DNA from: Collimonas arenae
GTDB taxonomy: Bacteria; Pseudomonadota; Gammaproteobacteria; Burkholderiales; Burkholderiaceae_D
Assembly: GCF_001584165.1 (NCBI RefSeq)
Contig: NZ_CP013233.1
Coordinates: 2,364,620 to 2,428,619 of the forward strand
DNA: 64,000 bases
Direction of reading: 5' to 3'
Both the position numbers and the translations under genes were made by a program. The notes under the pieces are model-generated. The model was not told the DNA's origin, made no database searches, and saw only the letters and a program-made list of their open reading frames with translations. Positions within the stretch are counted from its first letter, which is position 1. The number at the start of each line of letters is the position of its first letter. Of the stretch, positions 1-10,125 are shown in pieces.

Positions 1-1217
1 TTGCGCGTCTTCAACCATATTTCTCCACTGGTGGGAGGTGCCGCCATAGGTTTCTGGAGCGACGGCAAAATATCCATTCTTCTGCAAGATGGCTGAACCG
101 GACCGGGTACCTACATGCAGCAAATTTTGCCGGTCGCGCAAGAACGACAGCACGACATTGTTGGGCAGGCCTTGCCTGGTAGTCCAGTTCTCCCAATTCG
201 GATAACCTATCCAATGCACCAGCCCATGTCCCAGTGATCCGAGCCAGACGCCGCCATCGCGATCAAACAGGATGGCATTGATCCCGCCACCAACTATCAG
301 TCCGCTGGACTCGCCGAAGGATTCCCAGCGCTTGCCGTTCCAGCGGAGGATGCCTTCGTCGTGCCGGCTAAAAATCCTGCCGGCGGCGTCTGCGGCCAGA
401 AATGGAATTCCATTCGCCTTCTGCTGCCGGTTCTGGTCTGGCGAACGGTCCTGGAAGACATGGCCGCCAGCCGGCAATACAAACACCTTGTGATCGCTAC
501 GCACCCAGAGCATGTCTTGCCGATCATGAAGAATGGAGCGCCAATTTTCGCCTGCGGGCAAACCGCTTTCCTTCCCCAGTATCGACAGCTTCCCTTGTTC
601 GTAATGGCACAGCGTGCGCTCGCATCCCATCCACAAATCTCCGTGCGGGCCGACATGGATACTGAAAAGTGTTTGCATCTCGGGATGAAGCGATAGTTGT
701 CCCGCCTCGAAAATTCATGCGCCTGCCAGGAATGCCCTTGATCCCTGGATTGCACCAGCCACAAGCGATCCCCGCTGATTACCAGCAGGCGGTGCGGCCC
801 TAGGGTGGCGAAGGTCTGTCCTTGGTAGAACTTGAACTGGACATTTTGAAATTGCATGGACACGAAACGCTGTCCCTGCCATAAGTACAAACCTTCGCTG
901 GTGCCGACCCATAGCCGGCCGCTGCCATCCACATGCAATGTACTGACAAAAGGAGTGGGCAAGCCTTGGCGCAGTTCAAAACGCTGGAACCGCGCGCCAT
1001 CGTAGCGGAACAAACCGTTCTGGGTGCCAATCCACAAATAGCCGCCAGGCTCCTGCGCCAGGGCATTGACGGCCATGTTTGTCAAACCATCCGACTGGCT
1101 GTAATAACGCAATGGCAGCTGCTGGCAAATCGCGGCCGGCGGCAGGAAAATCAACCACAGCATTACGATCAGTCGACGACGCCAGCGCAAACTCATCATA
1201 CAGTTTCCTATTGTCAT
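1..1217 (-). CDS. Two-component-type beta-propeller sensor protein, N-terminal part (runs off left edge, frameshifted)
   Basis: The reading starts with a signal peptide (residues about 10-31) and continues with repeated propeller blades of the kind 'GYLWIGTQNGLFRYDG' and 'GRLWVGTSEGLYLW', typical of periplasmic Reg_prop sensors that precede histidine kinases or diguanylate cyclases. The frame opened at 1217 becomes non-propeller near 700. The blade pattern ('GDLWMGCERTLCHYEQGKL') resumes in the next frame from about 700 and stays open to base 1. Adding one T in the T-run near 705 restores a single frame. The output domain lies outside the window, so kinase versus cyclase cannot be decided. 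Confidence 0.7.
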
Positions 1218-1373
1218 TTAAGGACATAAACGAGGCTGTACTGAGGATACCCTGTGCGACATGATATGGTAAAAATCCATATATAGGCATCCAATTGATG
1301 CTTGCGGCTGCCCCGATCCCCCATGGCGATCGGGACCAAAATCCAGTATCGCCCGGGAACATGCCATTGCGCC

Positions 1374-1607
1374 TCAAAAAAAACTCTTCAGTTCTGCAAT
1401 AGAAAGTTCGCTGGTTTCATGGAGGCTGATCAGGATGGATGCGCCGACCCGCAACCGGCCATGACGAATTTTGCTGATGACAGGCGGGCTCACTTTGAGG
1501 CGGCGCGACAGCGCCGCGTCATTTTTGAGTTCCAGCTTGGCGATGACGGCGTCCAGCATCTTGTTGGCATTTATGATGTACTCATCCGCGTCGTCTGCAT
1601 TCTTCAT
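1374..1607 (-). CDS. Small XRE/Cro-like helix-turn-helix protein
   Basis: A 77-residue protein with an HTH around residues 30-58 ('DAALSRRLKVSPPVISKIRHG'-like pattern: a first helix with ALSRRL, a turn at VSPP and a recognition helix VISKIRHG). Length fits stand-alone transcriptional regulators. No operon partner is evident. Whether it binds DNA alone or as the antidote-like part of a larger system cannot be told; no toxin-like partner was seen next to it. Confidence 0.65.
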   Translation of the reverse strand: MKNADDADEYIINANKMLDAVIAKLELKNDAALSRRLKVSPPVISKIRHGRLRVGASILISLHETSELSIAELKSFF

Positions 1608-1958
1608 TGCGTGCCTTCGGTTGTTAACATGAAATCAGATGCATTTCCAAAAATGCAATCCTTTTATATTCCCTCGATTGAAATGTTAATCAATCCAAAG
1701 GACAGAAGGCATCAGGAAATCATGATTTTTAGGTGGGCATGCGAGAAACCGCCGTCGGGAATTCCTTACGCCGTGTCAATTAGCCGACAATCGAACGGCG
1801 TACCATCCGGCATCGTCAATCTTTTTGTCGTAACTTGTTCATCAGACCGACGCTGCACGAAAACCAACCCTCGGGAACGTCTCATCCATAGTTCAACCCG
1901 GTGACCCAAGCTGTAACGCTTGGGCAACCAGGTTGTCGCCCATGGTGCACTGCCATCG
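1608..1958. other. Intergenic, AT-richer, no gene recognised
   Basis: About 350 bases between the HTH gene and the 3' end of the next lipoprotein gene. Short open frames here have no recognisable protein pattern and no convincing terminator hairpin was found. Confidence 0.4.
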
Positions 1959-3224
1959 CTAGCGTAGAGTGGCGCCGCCTTGCGTAAGATACTGACTCAA
2001 GAGGCGGGCAAATTGTCCGCCGTCAGAGCTGATCGAGGTCTGGAAGGTGCCTCCGGAGCTGAAGACAATGGCGAAGGTATGGCTGTCTCCGTATTCCTGC
2101 GTGTTGCGCAGCATGTAGTCGACATGGTTGTCGCGATAGTGCTGGTTGGTGCCGCCAGGCGTGGCGGACGGAACCCCCATCGGCGTCTGCCACCACAGGA
2201 TCGGGAGTCCATTGCCGAGAGCGGCGCGATAGTCCGAGATCGCGCTCTGCGATTGATGGAAATTTGGCGTAGCGATATTGGCTTCGTCCCAATAGAACGA
2301 ACCAGTTCGTCCTGCACATTCCGATGGCGGTGACGCAACTTCCATGCAGCCGGCGTCTCGGTCACTTGTCTGTGCGACGATAAAATCCGCCAGATTTGCT
2401 CCGGCTGCCTGCATTTCGGTGGCGATCGCCGTCGGGGAGGTGCCCCAGAACGAAGGCGGGAATCCGAGCAACGCATTGGGCGCGATCTTTCTGCCCATCT
2501 GTACCAGGCATTGACCGACGCCGGCGGCGGTATTCGGCAGCCCGCTGCATTCGGCCTGGCTGCTGACGACGGCTGGCATTTGCGCTGGATCATGCCCGGG
2601 CGCCTGCGCCCATACAAAACCCCAGAAATCCGGCTCCAGATTGATCAGAACGGGTGCATTGAGTGCGGCAATGCGTTGGTACATCAGCCGAGCCTGCCCC
2701 CAGTAGTTGTTCATGAACGTCGCATCGTTGATTCCGCTCAAATTGCCGCCGCCGTTCTGCGCCATCTGATAAAACGTGAACATCGGGGTCGCGCCGTAGG
2801 CCTGGACAGCCTGCGCGGTGTATGTGATATACGCGCCGTCAGGGCTGTTCCAAGTAGGCCACGCGCCCGCGCCGACACCCACCAGATAAGTATCGACGAT
2901 ATCCGGATGAATACTCTGGCTTTGCATTTGTGTCAGCGAATTGCCCGCACCAAGTCCGACCAGCACCCGAGAAGGCTTACCGAGCTTGGCCACCAAAGCG
3001 ACGGAAGCTGCGGTACTTGAAGTGCCACTGCCTGAGGTGCCACTGCCTGAGGTGCCACTGCCTGAGGTGCCACTGCCTGAAGTACCACTGCCTGAAGTAC
3101 CGCTGCCTGAAGTACCACTGCCTGAAGTACCGCTGCCTGAAGTACCATCGCTTCCGCCACCGCAACCGAAAAGGAGGAATGCAAGCAGTAGTGCAGCAGC
3201 GTGTCGAAGGGTAAATATAGCCAT
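1959..3224 (-). CDS. Secreted lipoprotein with (GTSGS)n linker and TIM-barrel-like domain
   Basis: Residues 1-21 form a lipoprotein signal (lipobox LLFGC, Cys21), followed by a low-complexity linker of eight GTSGS units, then about 340 residues rich in aromatic/acidic strand ends such as 'LINLEPDFWGF' and 'LPILWWQTPMG'. These look like a glycoside-hydrolase-type (beta/alpha)8 barrel with a possible acidic catalytic residue in LEPD. I do not recognise the family and give no substrate. It lies among other putative polysaccharide-active lipoproteins on the same strand. Composition and tandem repeats suggest accessory DNA. Confidence 0.7.
   Translation of the reverse strand: MAIFTLRHAAALLLAFLLFGCGGGSDGTSGSGTSGSGTSGSGTSGSGTSGSGTSGSGTSGSGTSGSGTSSTAASVALVAKLGKPSRVLVGLGAGNSLTQMQSQSIHPDIVDTYLVGVGAGAWPTWNSPDGAYITYTAQAVQAYGATPMFTFYQMAQNGGGNLSGINDATFMNNYWGQARLMYQRIAALNAPVLINLEPDFWGFVWAQAPGHDPAQMPAVVSSQAECSGLPNTAAGVGQCLVQMGRKIAPNALLGFPPSFWGTSPTAIATEMQAAGANLADFIVAQTSDRDAGCMEVASPPSECAGRTGSFYWDEANIATPNFHQSQSAISDYRAALGNGLPILWWQTPMGVPSATPGGTNQHYRDNHVDYMLRNTQEYGDSHTFAIVFSSGGTFQTSISSDGGQFARLLSQYLTQGGATLR
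3020..3145 (-). repeat. 15-bp tandem repeat encoding GTSGS linker
   Basis: Eight near-identical 15-bp units (plus-strand core actgcctga with gtgcc or gtacc) lie in frame inside the lipoprotein gene. Units differ at only one or two positions (ggt/agt, cac/cgc), so recent unit duplication and copy-number variation between strains are likely. Confidence 0.9.
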
Positions 3225-3611
3225 CTAAAACTCCGTAAAATTGAAGGAATGCCAGTCGGCGCACGCGCCGCTGGTTCCGAATATCTGTCGGCGATCCGCA
3301 TCAAGCTTCAACTTGAAGCGCATCCCGAACAGCAGCCGAGGTAAACGTTTTGCCAGGCGGTTCGCTTGCGTCTGAAGACGCTACGTTGTATGGCCCGGCA
3401 TGATCCTCATTGCCCTCCACGAATACGCACAAACCATACCTGCCTTTGAAACATAGCCAGATATCTCGCCTCGTAAAAAAATAACACACAGCGTTAATCC
3501 AGCTTCACAGTAAAAAAGTCAGTTGCCCTGTTTTGTCCAGAAATTGACGTAAAGTGCCCTTCTTCTGGACAGTTACAGATCGGGTACGTGCTCCCTGGCA
3601 GGTATCCGAAT
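3225..3611. other. Intergenic, no gene recognised
   Basis: About 390 bases upstream of the GTSGS lipoprotein gene and downstream of the secretin-N0-like gene. It presumably holds the lipoprotein promoter, but no confident -35/-10 pair or operator was seen. Confidence 0.35.
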
Positions 3612-4331
3612 TCACTGACTGAGGCGACCCGAGGCTCCCTGCATAGAAAACTCAATAGGTAACGTCGGCGTGGAAATCAAATTGTCTAATCCCGCCCGTT
3701 CTATCGCAGAAATCATTGCTTGATAGCCTTCTTTATTGTCCGGGTACAGCAATACAACAGAAAAATCCTTATCCACCGGATCGTTCGGCCCAACGACGAT
3801 AGCTTCCGCTCCGGCTGCACGGAGTTGCGAAGCAATTGTCTGTGCGCGTTGTTCGAACGCGAATATAGCGCCTACATGTCGACGCTTGGCGTTGGGTTCT
3901 TGTTGGCTGTAAGTGAATTTTTCAGATGTGGGTAGTGCCTTCGCCAGTTCTGATGTGACAAGCTCTTGAGTACGTGAAGCAGCAGCTTGATCGTTTACGG
4001 CATTTGAATGTACCGTCTCTATCCGATACTCATTGCCATCAACAAGCACCAATGTCAGCCCTCGTTCCTGAAGTGATTTTTGGAACTGGGCAAAAATCTC
4101 GTCGGGTGAAAGTGGCTCGCTTGAGCCAAGGTTAATTGTGCCTCCTACTCCTGGGGATAAATGAATCGAACGACCGGAATACTGACTGACCAGACGTGTT
4201 GCATCCGGCAATCCGATGTCTCGCCAAATGACATAAAACCGGTCACCGCAAAAGACCGCTGTCGCATGTGAAAACGATAAAAGCGCAACTAGATATATGG
4301 TGCTCTTTTTAAATATTGAAAACTGAAACAT
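3612..4331 (-). CDS. Secreted protein with secretin N0/STN-like domain
   Basis: From the ATG at 4331 the protein has a signal peptide (about residues 1-26) and then a segment 'FYVIWRDIGLPDATRLVSQYSGRS' ... 'PLSPDEIFAQFQKSLQERGLTLV' that matches the layout of the N0 domain of GspD/secretin-type proteins and TonB-dependent STN domains. The C-terminal half is predicted mixed alpha/beta with no secretin pore. A longer frame opens at 4424, but the internal ATG is preceded by GGAG at close spacing and directly starts the signal peptide. No other secretion gene is nearby, so this looks like an orphan periplasmic protein. Confidence 0.6.
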   Translation of the reverse strand: MFQFSIFKKSTIYLVALLSFSHATAVFCGDRFYVIWRDIGLPDATRLVSQYSGRSIHLSPGVGGTINLGSSEPLSPDEIFAQFQKSLQERGLTLVLVDGNEYRIETVHSNAVNDQAAASRTQELVTSELAKALPTSEKFTYSQQEPNAKRRHVGAIFAFEQRAQTIASQLRAAGAEAIVVGPNDPVDKDFSVVLLYPDNKEGYQAMISAIERAGLDNLISTPTLPIEFSMQGASGRLSQ

Positions 4332-4471
4332 CACTCCAAACAATTTTTTTGGCGTTATCGCAGTGGCAATCTGCGGGTAAATTTCCGGCGAAAGTTTAAC
4401 TGCCGGCATGTGTTTGCGAGGCACATGCCAGCAGTCGAAACATCACATCAACGCAGCGATCTGCGCCGCAC

Positions 4472-6778
4472 TCAAGGCGCCCGATAAATGCGGAAATCAT
4501 CTATCAAGCCGTTGAAGTACGGATCGGCGGCGAACTGCGACCGCCCGATCCAGTTCTGACCAGTGCCGCCCAGATGGAACGGCGCCAGGAACATTGAGGG
4601 ATTACTGCCTACTGGGCTGCCGTCTAGGTACAAGGTCCCGCCGTTACCCGACAGAGTAACGGCGACATGCACCCATTGCCCGAGCGCCAATGGCGTATTG
4701 CTGTCGATCCCTAGCTCACCGCTGGGTCCATTGACCGTGATTGCAAAGCGTGGGAGTCCACTGTTGCTGCGTGCCGTCAGCATCATGTACCGGCCGGTAC
4801 CAGAACCGAAATCGAAGATACGCGCCCATTTTTCGGATGAACTCCAGAACACCCATGCCGCGACGGTGATATCCGCCACGTCGCTCACAATATCGGCAGG
4901 CAGGCTGACATAGCCGTTACTGCCGTTCAGCGACACGGCTCCCCCCTTTTTGCCACTGGTCCAGCTAGCACCGTTGACCAGCGCCCCGGGATGCCCCTTA
5001 CCGCTAGAATCAGCGGCTGTAATGCCACTACCGTCGTCGAACGCCAGGTAGGCCAGCATTTGCACTGCCGTGACCGCTGTCGCCTCGTTCGATGCGGCGC
5101 TGACGCCGGATGGCGTCAGCGCGGTGATTACGTAATAATAGGTGCCTGCGGCAAGTCCGCTGTCGGTATAAGTGAGCAAATCGCTGATACCGGTCGCCAC
5201 GGTTTTATATGGGCCGCCAGCAACCGTGCCTCGCATGACATTGTAACTGCGGGCATAGGCGCTCCCCCACCACGACAGCCGCACCTGTCCCTGGCTCACA
5301 TTCGCCGTCAGGCCGCTCGGTGCCACGCCACTTGCAATTGGATCGCGAGTGCAGGTCAGCGTGCCATAACCCAGTTGATCGTAGCCGCCGCTATTAGGGC
5401 CGTAATTACCGCCGCCGCCTTCCGGGTTAAGCTCGCTCCGGCCTGTAAATTTCTGGCAATAAGGCGCAGCCAATCCCTTGCGATTGACGTAATGGTTATA
5501 GACCAGCGCCCATCCAGGCCGCGCGAGGCCTTGGCTGCCGGTCGCAAAAGCGGTCTGGTTGACATGATCGATATTATTGTAAGTGACATAGGGCACCGTA
5601 TAAAACGTATTGCCCGATTCGATCAAGTTAGCCTTGGCGACGTATTCGGCGCCAGCAAGAAAGCGGTTGTTATCGTAACCGTACAAGTCAACTCCCTGGT
5701 TCCAGGCCATCTCGCAAATCGGCCCCATCAACGCGATGCCCAACGTGTTGTGGCCTTGGTCCCGGCCGGTTTCCTGCCACTGTCCCAGGTAACCTGGATG
5801 CATGTAATAGATGGCTTGTGAAGCGGCACCGTTGCCTGCACCGTTCTTGAAATAATCAACCGCCTCATTGAACATGGCATGGTCGTCGCATAGCACCCCG
5901 ATAGCCATGATCGAGGCCATATTGCACAAATCCCAGTTGGCCCAATAGTGAGTCACTTCGGTGCCGTTGTGGCGGGTAAGAAAATCATGGTTGATGGGGT
6001 AAAAGACGGTCCGCATCATGTTCTGGAATCGGGCAAGATCGGCGGTCGCCCAGCCGCTGTAAGAGCGCATGATTTCGGCCGCATTGGCGAATTCGTAGCC
6101 GTAGAGACCGGCGGCCAGGTCGACATTCGAATTACCCCCTAATAGCGTGAGCGTCGACGACCAGGCATTCAGGATTGCAACAGCTTTGTCGGCATAGGCA
6201 GTATCGCCCAAAATTTTCCAGCGCAGTGCACAAGCATAGGCAGCGGCAATGTCGTTATAGAGAAGCGAGTAATTCTCCGCATGCACGCCGTCGCTACCAC
6301 GATAAATCGCTGCCTGAGGGCGAGGCGTATAGCCCAGGCTGGCATGGCTGTTCGCGATCAAGACATTCCAGCCATCGATCCATGGCGATGCCTTCGCTTT
6401 CACTTTCTGGCTCATGCGGTCAAAATCAGCTTGCGTGTGCAGCAGGCCCGGATGAACAAACGTATCGCTAACGGAAGTCGATGCGGTTTCCGTTGTCGTC
6501 GTGGCAGGTGCCTGCCCCGAGCTTGCAGGAGTGGCTGGGGCCGTTGCCGAATTGGTCGTCGGCCCCGCGGTCGCGGCAGGCGAACTGCTACCGGCTGCGG
6601 CCGCTGTATCGCTGCCGCCACTACCGCAACCAGCCAGCAACAGGATGCCGATACTGGACATGAAATTACGACGCGTCATGCCGTTGGTATCCGGTGAGTC
6701 GAAAGTGATGTCGTTTGTGTCAGGACGTGCCAGTGAAAGTTTTTCGTCGTCATCGATCCTTTGATTATTCATGCTCAA
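4472..6778 (-). CDS. Alginate-lyase-family lipoprotein with FnIII and LamG modules
   Basis: 768 residues. A TRRNF twin-arginine-like motif (35-39) runs into a lipobox LLAGC (Cys51), so export may be by Tat followed by lipidation. After an Ala/Thr/Ser linker, residues about 105-470 match the alpha-toroid alginate_lyase family, including 'YWANWDLCN' and the conserved 'GRDQGHNTLG' stretch. A fibronectin type III module (about 480-570) and a C-terminal concanavalin-like LamG module (about 575-765) follow. The expected reaction is beta-elimination of a uronate polysaccharide, but the family also includes enzymes with other substrates. It lies on the same strand as the GH74-like gene upstream, about 178 bp away. 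Confidence 0.8.
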   Translation of the reverse strand: MSMNNQRIDDDEKLSLARPDTNDITFDSPDTNGMTRRNFMSSIGILLLAGCGSGGSDTAAAAGSSSPAATAGPTTNSATAPATPASSGQAPATTTTETASTSVSDTFVHPGLLHTQADFDRMSQKVKAKASPWIDGWNVLIANSHASLGYTPRPQAAIYRGSDGVHAENYSLLYNDIAAAYACALRWKILGDTAYADKAVAILNAWSSTLTLLGGNSNVDLAAGLYGYEFANAAEIMRSYSGWATADLARFQNMMRTVFYPINHDFLTRHNGTEVTHYWANWDLCNMASIMAIGVLCDDHAMFNEAVDYFKNGAGNGAASQAIYYMHPGYLGQWQETGRDQGHNTLGIALMGPICEMAWNQGVDLYGYDNNRFLAGAEYVAKANLIESGNTFYTVPYVTYNNIDHVNQTAFATGSQGLARPGWALVYNHYVNRKGLAAPYCQKFTGRSELNPEGGGGNYGPNSGGYDQLGYGTLTCTRDPIASGVAPSGLTANVSQGQVRLSWWGSAYARSYNVMRGTVAGGPYKTVATGISDLLTYTDSGLAAGTYYYVITALTPSGVSAASNEATAVTAVQMLAYLAFDDGSGITAADSSGKGHPGALVNGASWTSGKKGGAVSLNGSNGYVSLPADIVSDVADITVAAWVFWSSSEKWARIFDFGSGTGRYMMLTARSNSGLPRFAITVNGPSGELGIDSNTPLALGQWVHVAVTLSGNGGTLYLDGSPVGSNPSMFLAPFHLGGTGQNWIGRSQFAADPYFNGLIDDFRIYRAP

Positions 6779-6956
6779 GCCTTTTCATCTAATTGAATGT
6801 CTATTTGGTCGCGATAAGCGACATGCCGAGGTTTCGCAATTTGTTTGCGGTTATATTCAGACGGCCATATGGCCACGACATCCATGTCAGGTTCAATAGA
6901 ACACGCTGGAGTGCCCGCAATTCAGTTCAGCGACACTCCAGATTAACGAAACCAAC

Positions 6957-9481
6957 TCAGTAGTTGTAGTCAATTCCCCGACCAGCCAGGAACACCCGGC
7001 CATAGACGCTGGTATCAGCCACGATCCGCGCAACACCGCCATACCGGTGATTATCGTCGTCGATACGGATCCAGGTGATACCCTGATCGTCGGACCGATA
7101 AACCGCATCCTTCCCATTGATCGTGCCAACGAGATAGACAGTCGACGAGTAGCTGGAACCCGCGGCAGGCACCCCCAGAGCGACCTTGATGGCACCATGC
7201 ACATTCGTGAATTCCGCTCCCACGGTTGCCATTGCCGTCAGCTTCTTCCATGTGACCCCGGAGTCAACGGAATGCCACAGATTGTTCGCATCCGCCAGCC
7301 AGACATCGCCCTCGGTGAAAGGATTTACGGCCAGATCGGTCATGCCGTTGCCGTTAGGGTTCCAGGTTTGCGAACTGGCGGTGAAGGTGTGCCCTCCATC
7401 CTTTGAGTAGTAGAACTTCCCAGAATTTGCGGGATACCACCAGTTTCCGCCGTGTTCGTAGGCATAGACCTTGAGCGGATTTTTTCGGTCGGCGGCAATG
7501 TGATAAGCCACTGCCGGAGGCGGAAGATTAGTTGCCGTCCAGCTGTTCCCATTATTGGTGGTGTAGTAAGGAACCTGACCCGTGATCGCCCAGATCACAT
7601 TGGAACCATCAGCCGTTACCACCACTTTGGATTCATCTCCAGAAGCCGATGCGGACGGAGGCAAGGTCGGGAAGTTCCTCCAGGTGATGCCGGAGTCGGT
7701 TGAATATGCTCCTTTGGACGTAGCAAAAGTACCTACGGCCGCAATGTAGGCCGGATTATTCCAGGCCATGTCGATTCCCGTCCCATTCCCGCCGCTCCAA
7801 AGGGGGATGCACCCACGTTGGGTGACCGGGTCGGCGCGGCAGTCAAGAATGTGTGGACGAAAATGCCGGTATCACCGTGACCGCTGGCCAGAATGTACGA
7901 AGCTCCCGGTGGCGGCGCCATCATGTCGAGGTTGACCATTTCCTCAATCCCGTTGACGTCAACGGTCCAATGCGGAGTCAGTGTCGAGAAGGCTTCGCTT
8001 GTCGACCAGACTCCGCCGCCGGTCACATAGGACACATGATTGGGATTGAACGGATCGATCTTCAGGTCGTCGATCCAACCCCAGTAACTCGGGCTGGCCG
8101 CGCCGTAGGTCCCGCTTGCATCGTGATAATTGTGGGAGCCATTGGAGTCACCCGACCTGCCAATTTCGGCCCAAGTCTGGCCACCGTCGGCGGAACGCAT
8201 CACAATCTGTACCCAGCCAGCGTCCCCCCATGTACCAGATACGCCAAAAGCAATTTTTGTCGCCGAACCGGTACCATAAACCGAAAGACCTCCGATGCCG
8301 CCATAGTATCCAGAGCCGGAGGAGATCAGTTGCGTCCAATTCTTGCCATCGAACTTATAAAGAAACGAAGGCGCAGCGCTACCGGGACCCGAGCCTGTGG
8401 TGAAAGGTACATAGAGCATTCCATCAGCGGCGCGTGCCAGGTGCGGAATATGAACCTGGTTGCTTCCTATGGCGCTCGTAACAGCGCTGGGAGTTGCGAC
8501 TGCCGCCCAAGTGGCTCCGCCATCGGTCGACTTGTAGAGGTAGGAAGACAGTCCCGAAAGGCCTTTGTAGTCAGGGGCGATGCCGACGTAGATGGTTTGG
8601 GTAGGGTTTCCCGTAGGCGTGAAACCCGTCGTTGGGACAGTCGTGTCAAAGACAACGAACTCCACGCCAACGGGGCTTCCGCCGTTGGAACTAGTGATGT
8701 CGTTAGCCGTCATCACATATGGAGACAGCGACGTGACCTGGCTCCAATTTATCCCGTAATTCGTGCTCTTCCAAAGCCCTGCCGTCCGCGATGCATAAAA
8801 CAGCGTCGAAGGGAGATTGGGGTCGACCATCAAGCGTTCACCGATCGCCCGCCCCTGGTTATTCGAACCGACCGGGAACGGCAGACCCACGTAATTCCAG
8901 GTATTGCCTTGATTGGACGAATAATAGAATCGTCCGTTTCCATTCGTGACAGACATGCTCGTCGTCATGTACACCTTATTTGCATTCGTCGGGTCGAGGG
9001 CCATGCTCTCGGCGCCTTCATTGCTTCCATCCAGTCGACCAAAACCATCGGTGAGCGCAGTCCACGCAGAAATACCATTGTCCCACCGGTATACGCCGGC
9101 GACATCCGTTCGCGCGTAGCGCAGATTGGCCACAGTTGGATGGTAGATGACGCCAGGGACATATCCTCCTCCGCCCATCTTTACATTTGCCCAACCTGTG
9201 GGGGGAGCCACAGATCCCGGGGTACTAGGCGAACCGGGAGAACCGGGAGATCCGCCAGCACCGCCTGGTGAGGTGTTACCCGACCCATTGGTCGGAGTAG
9301 AGCCGGTGGCAGTTGGGATGGATACTGTACCAGTTGAAGATGAGCCGGTGCCATTTGAGGTCGAGTTGACGCCGGTTGATGAGGAGCCTGTGCCAGCATC
9401 ACTTGAGCCGCCGCCGCACGCGCTGAGTATCGCGCAGGCAGAAATCGTTATAAAAAGATGTTTTCTTAAAGTAGATGTCAT
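6957..9481 (-). CDS. GH74-type beta-propeller glycosidase, lipoprotein (one frameshift)
   Basis: The protein begins with a lipoprotein signal (lipobox ILSAC, Cys22), a Ser/Gly/Thr linker to about residue 90, then 'GGGGYVPGVIYHP' and 'YARTDVAGVYRWD', the N-terminal signature of GH74 xyloglucan-cleaving enzymes; the Asp in RTDV is the usual catalytic base. Repeated 'S.DGG.TW' Asp-box-like motifs extend to the end. The frame breaks near 7800 at a CCCCC run; one extra C joins 'GASP' to 'LWSGGNGTGIDMAWNN'. Total length (about 842 residues) fits two seven-bladed propellers. Substrate is inferred; other GH74-like sialidase-fold enzymes exist. Confidence 0.75.
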
Positions 9482-9540
9482 ATTTGTCGCATGCCATAGT
9501 TGTCACGTGGCAACGTTTGTAGCACTATCCATGCCACATC
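9409..9540 (-). repeat. Inverted repeat arm A (upstream region and signal-peptide codons of the GH74-type gene)
   Basis: Read on the minus strand this 132-bp segment matches 9994-10125 on the plus strand with about a dozen mismatches by hand alignment (roughly 90 per cent identity) and no gaps. It covers about 60 bases of 5' region, the start codon and the first 24 or so codons. Confidence 0.9.
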
Positions 9541-10052
9541 AAATGGCTGACACGCAATCTAATGAATCCAGGCGAACCCGCGGGAAATGATCCGCAGTCG
9601 TGCCATTTGGACATGGACAAAATTTGACCGAAAAAATAAAAACTGACAAATTTTGTTAGCGCTAACACCAGACCACATAGCTGGGTTTAACTTGGAGAGA
9701 CTCGAATAACCGCACTCAACATTCGAAACAACGAAAATCCAATTTGTCGATTGTCTGTTGAATTGACCTGCTCTGTTTCACGCACCCGCTATCTTCCGCA
9801 GCGCGATGGCCTCCGGCTCAAAGTTAAGAGCGATGGCGCGGTAGCGCGGCTGTTCAAAGTTATGACCATGGATTTCGCCAAGAGAAAATTTGTCAAATTT
9901 TTCGTCCATCGGCGAAATTTGATTCATAGCCGAGCTGCACAACTGCGGATCATTTTTTTTGGGAGAGAGCATTCCGCTGCGTGCGGGCCATTCGATGTGG
10001 CACGGATAGTGCTATCGACGTTGCCGCAAACCAACTATCGCATGCGACAAAT
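9482..10052. promoter_or_regulatory. Divergent promoter region between GH74-type and lyase genes
   Basis: A 571-bp, AT-rich intergenic region flanked by the two arms of the inverted repeat and containing the LacI-type palindrome at 9654-9667. Several near-repeats of AAATTTG/CAAATTT also occur at 9617-9655 and 9886-9912 in opposite orientations, so the symmetry may extend further inward. No -35/-10 pair could be assigned with confidence. Confidence 0.6.
9654..9667. promoter_or_regulatory. LacI/GalR-type operator candidate (TGTTAGCGCTAACA)
   Basis: A perfect 14-bp palindrome with the central CG step and GCGC core typical of LacI-family operators. It sits between divergent polysaccharide-active genes, 173 bp from the GH74-type start and 385 bp from the lyase start. 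No LacI-family regulator gene is present in the window, so the regulator would have to be encoded elsewhere. Confidence 0.6.
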
Positions 10053-10125
10053 ATGACATCTGCTTTAAGAAAACATCTTTTTATAACGATTTCTGCCTGC
10101 GCGATACTCAGCGCTTGCGGCGGCG
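9994..10125 (+). repeat. Inverted repeat arm B (upstream region and signal-peptide codons of the lyase gene)
   Basis: Partner of 9409-9540. The two genes therefore begin with nearly identical lipoprotein signals (MTSTLRKHLF... versus MTSALRKHLF..., both ending ILSACGG), while the proteins behind them are unrelated. Confidence 0.9.

Noticed and set aside
4991..5821. A 276-codon plus-strand frame
   Set aside because: Antisense shadow of the alginate-lyase-family gene, which has clear motifs.
7853..9271. A 472-codon plus-strand frame
   Set aside because: It is wholly antisense to the GH74-type gene, has no family pattern and is biased in the way shadow frames are.
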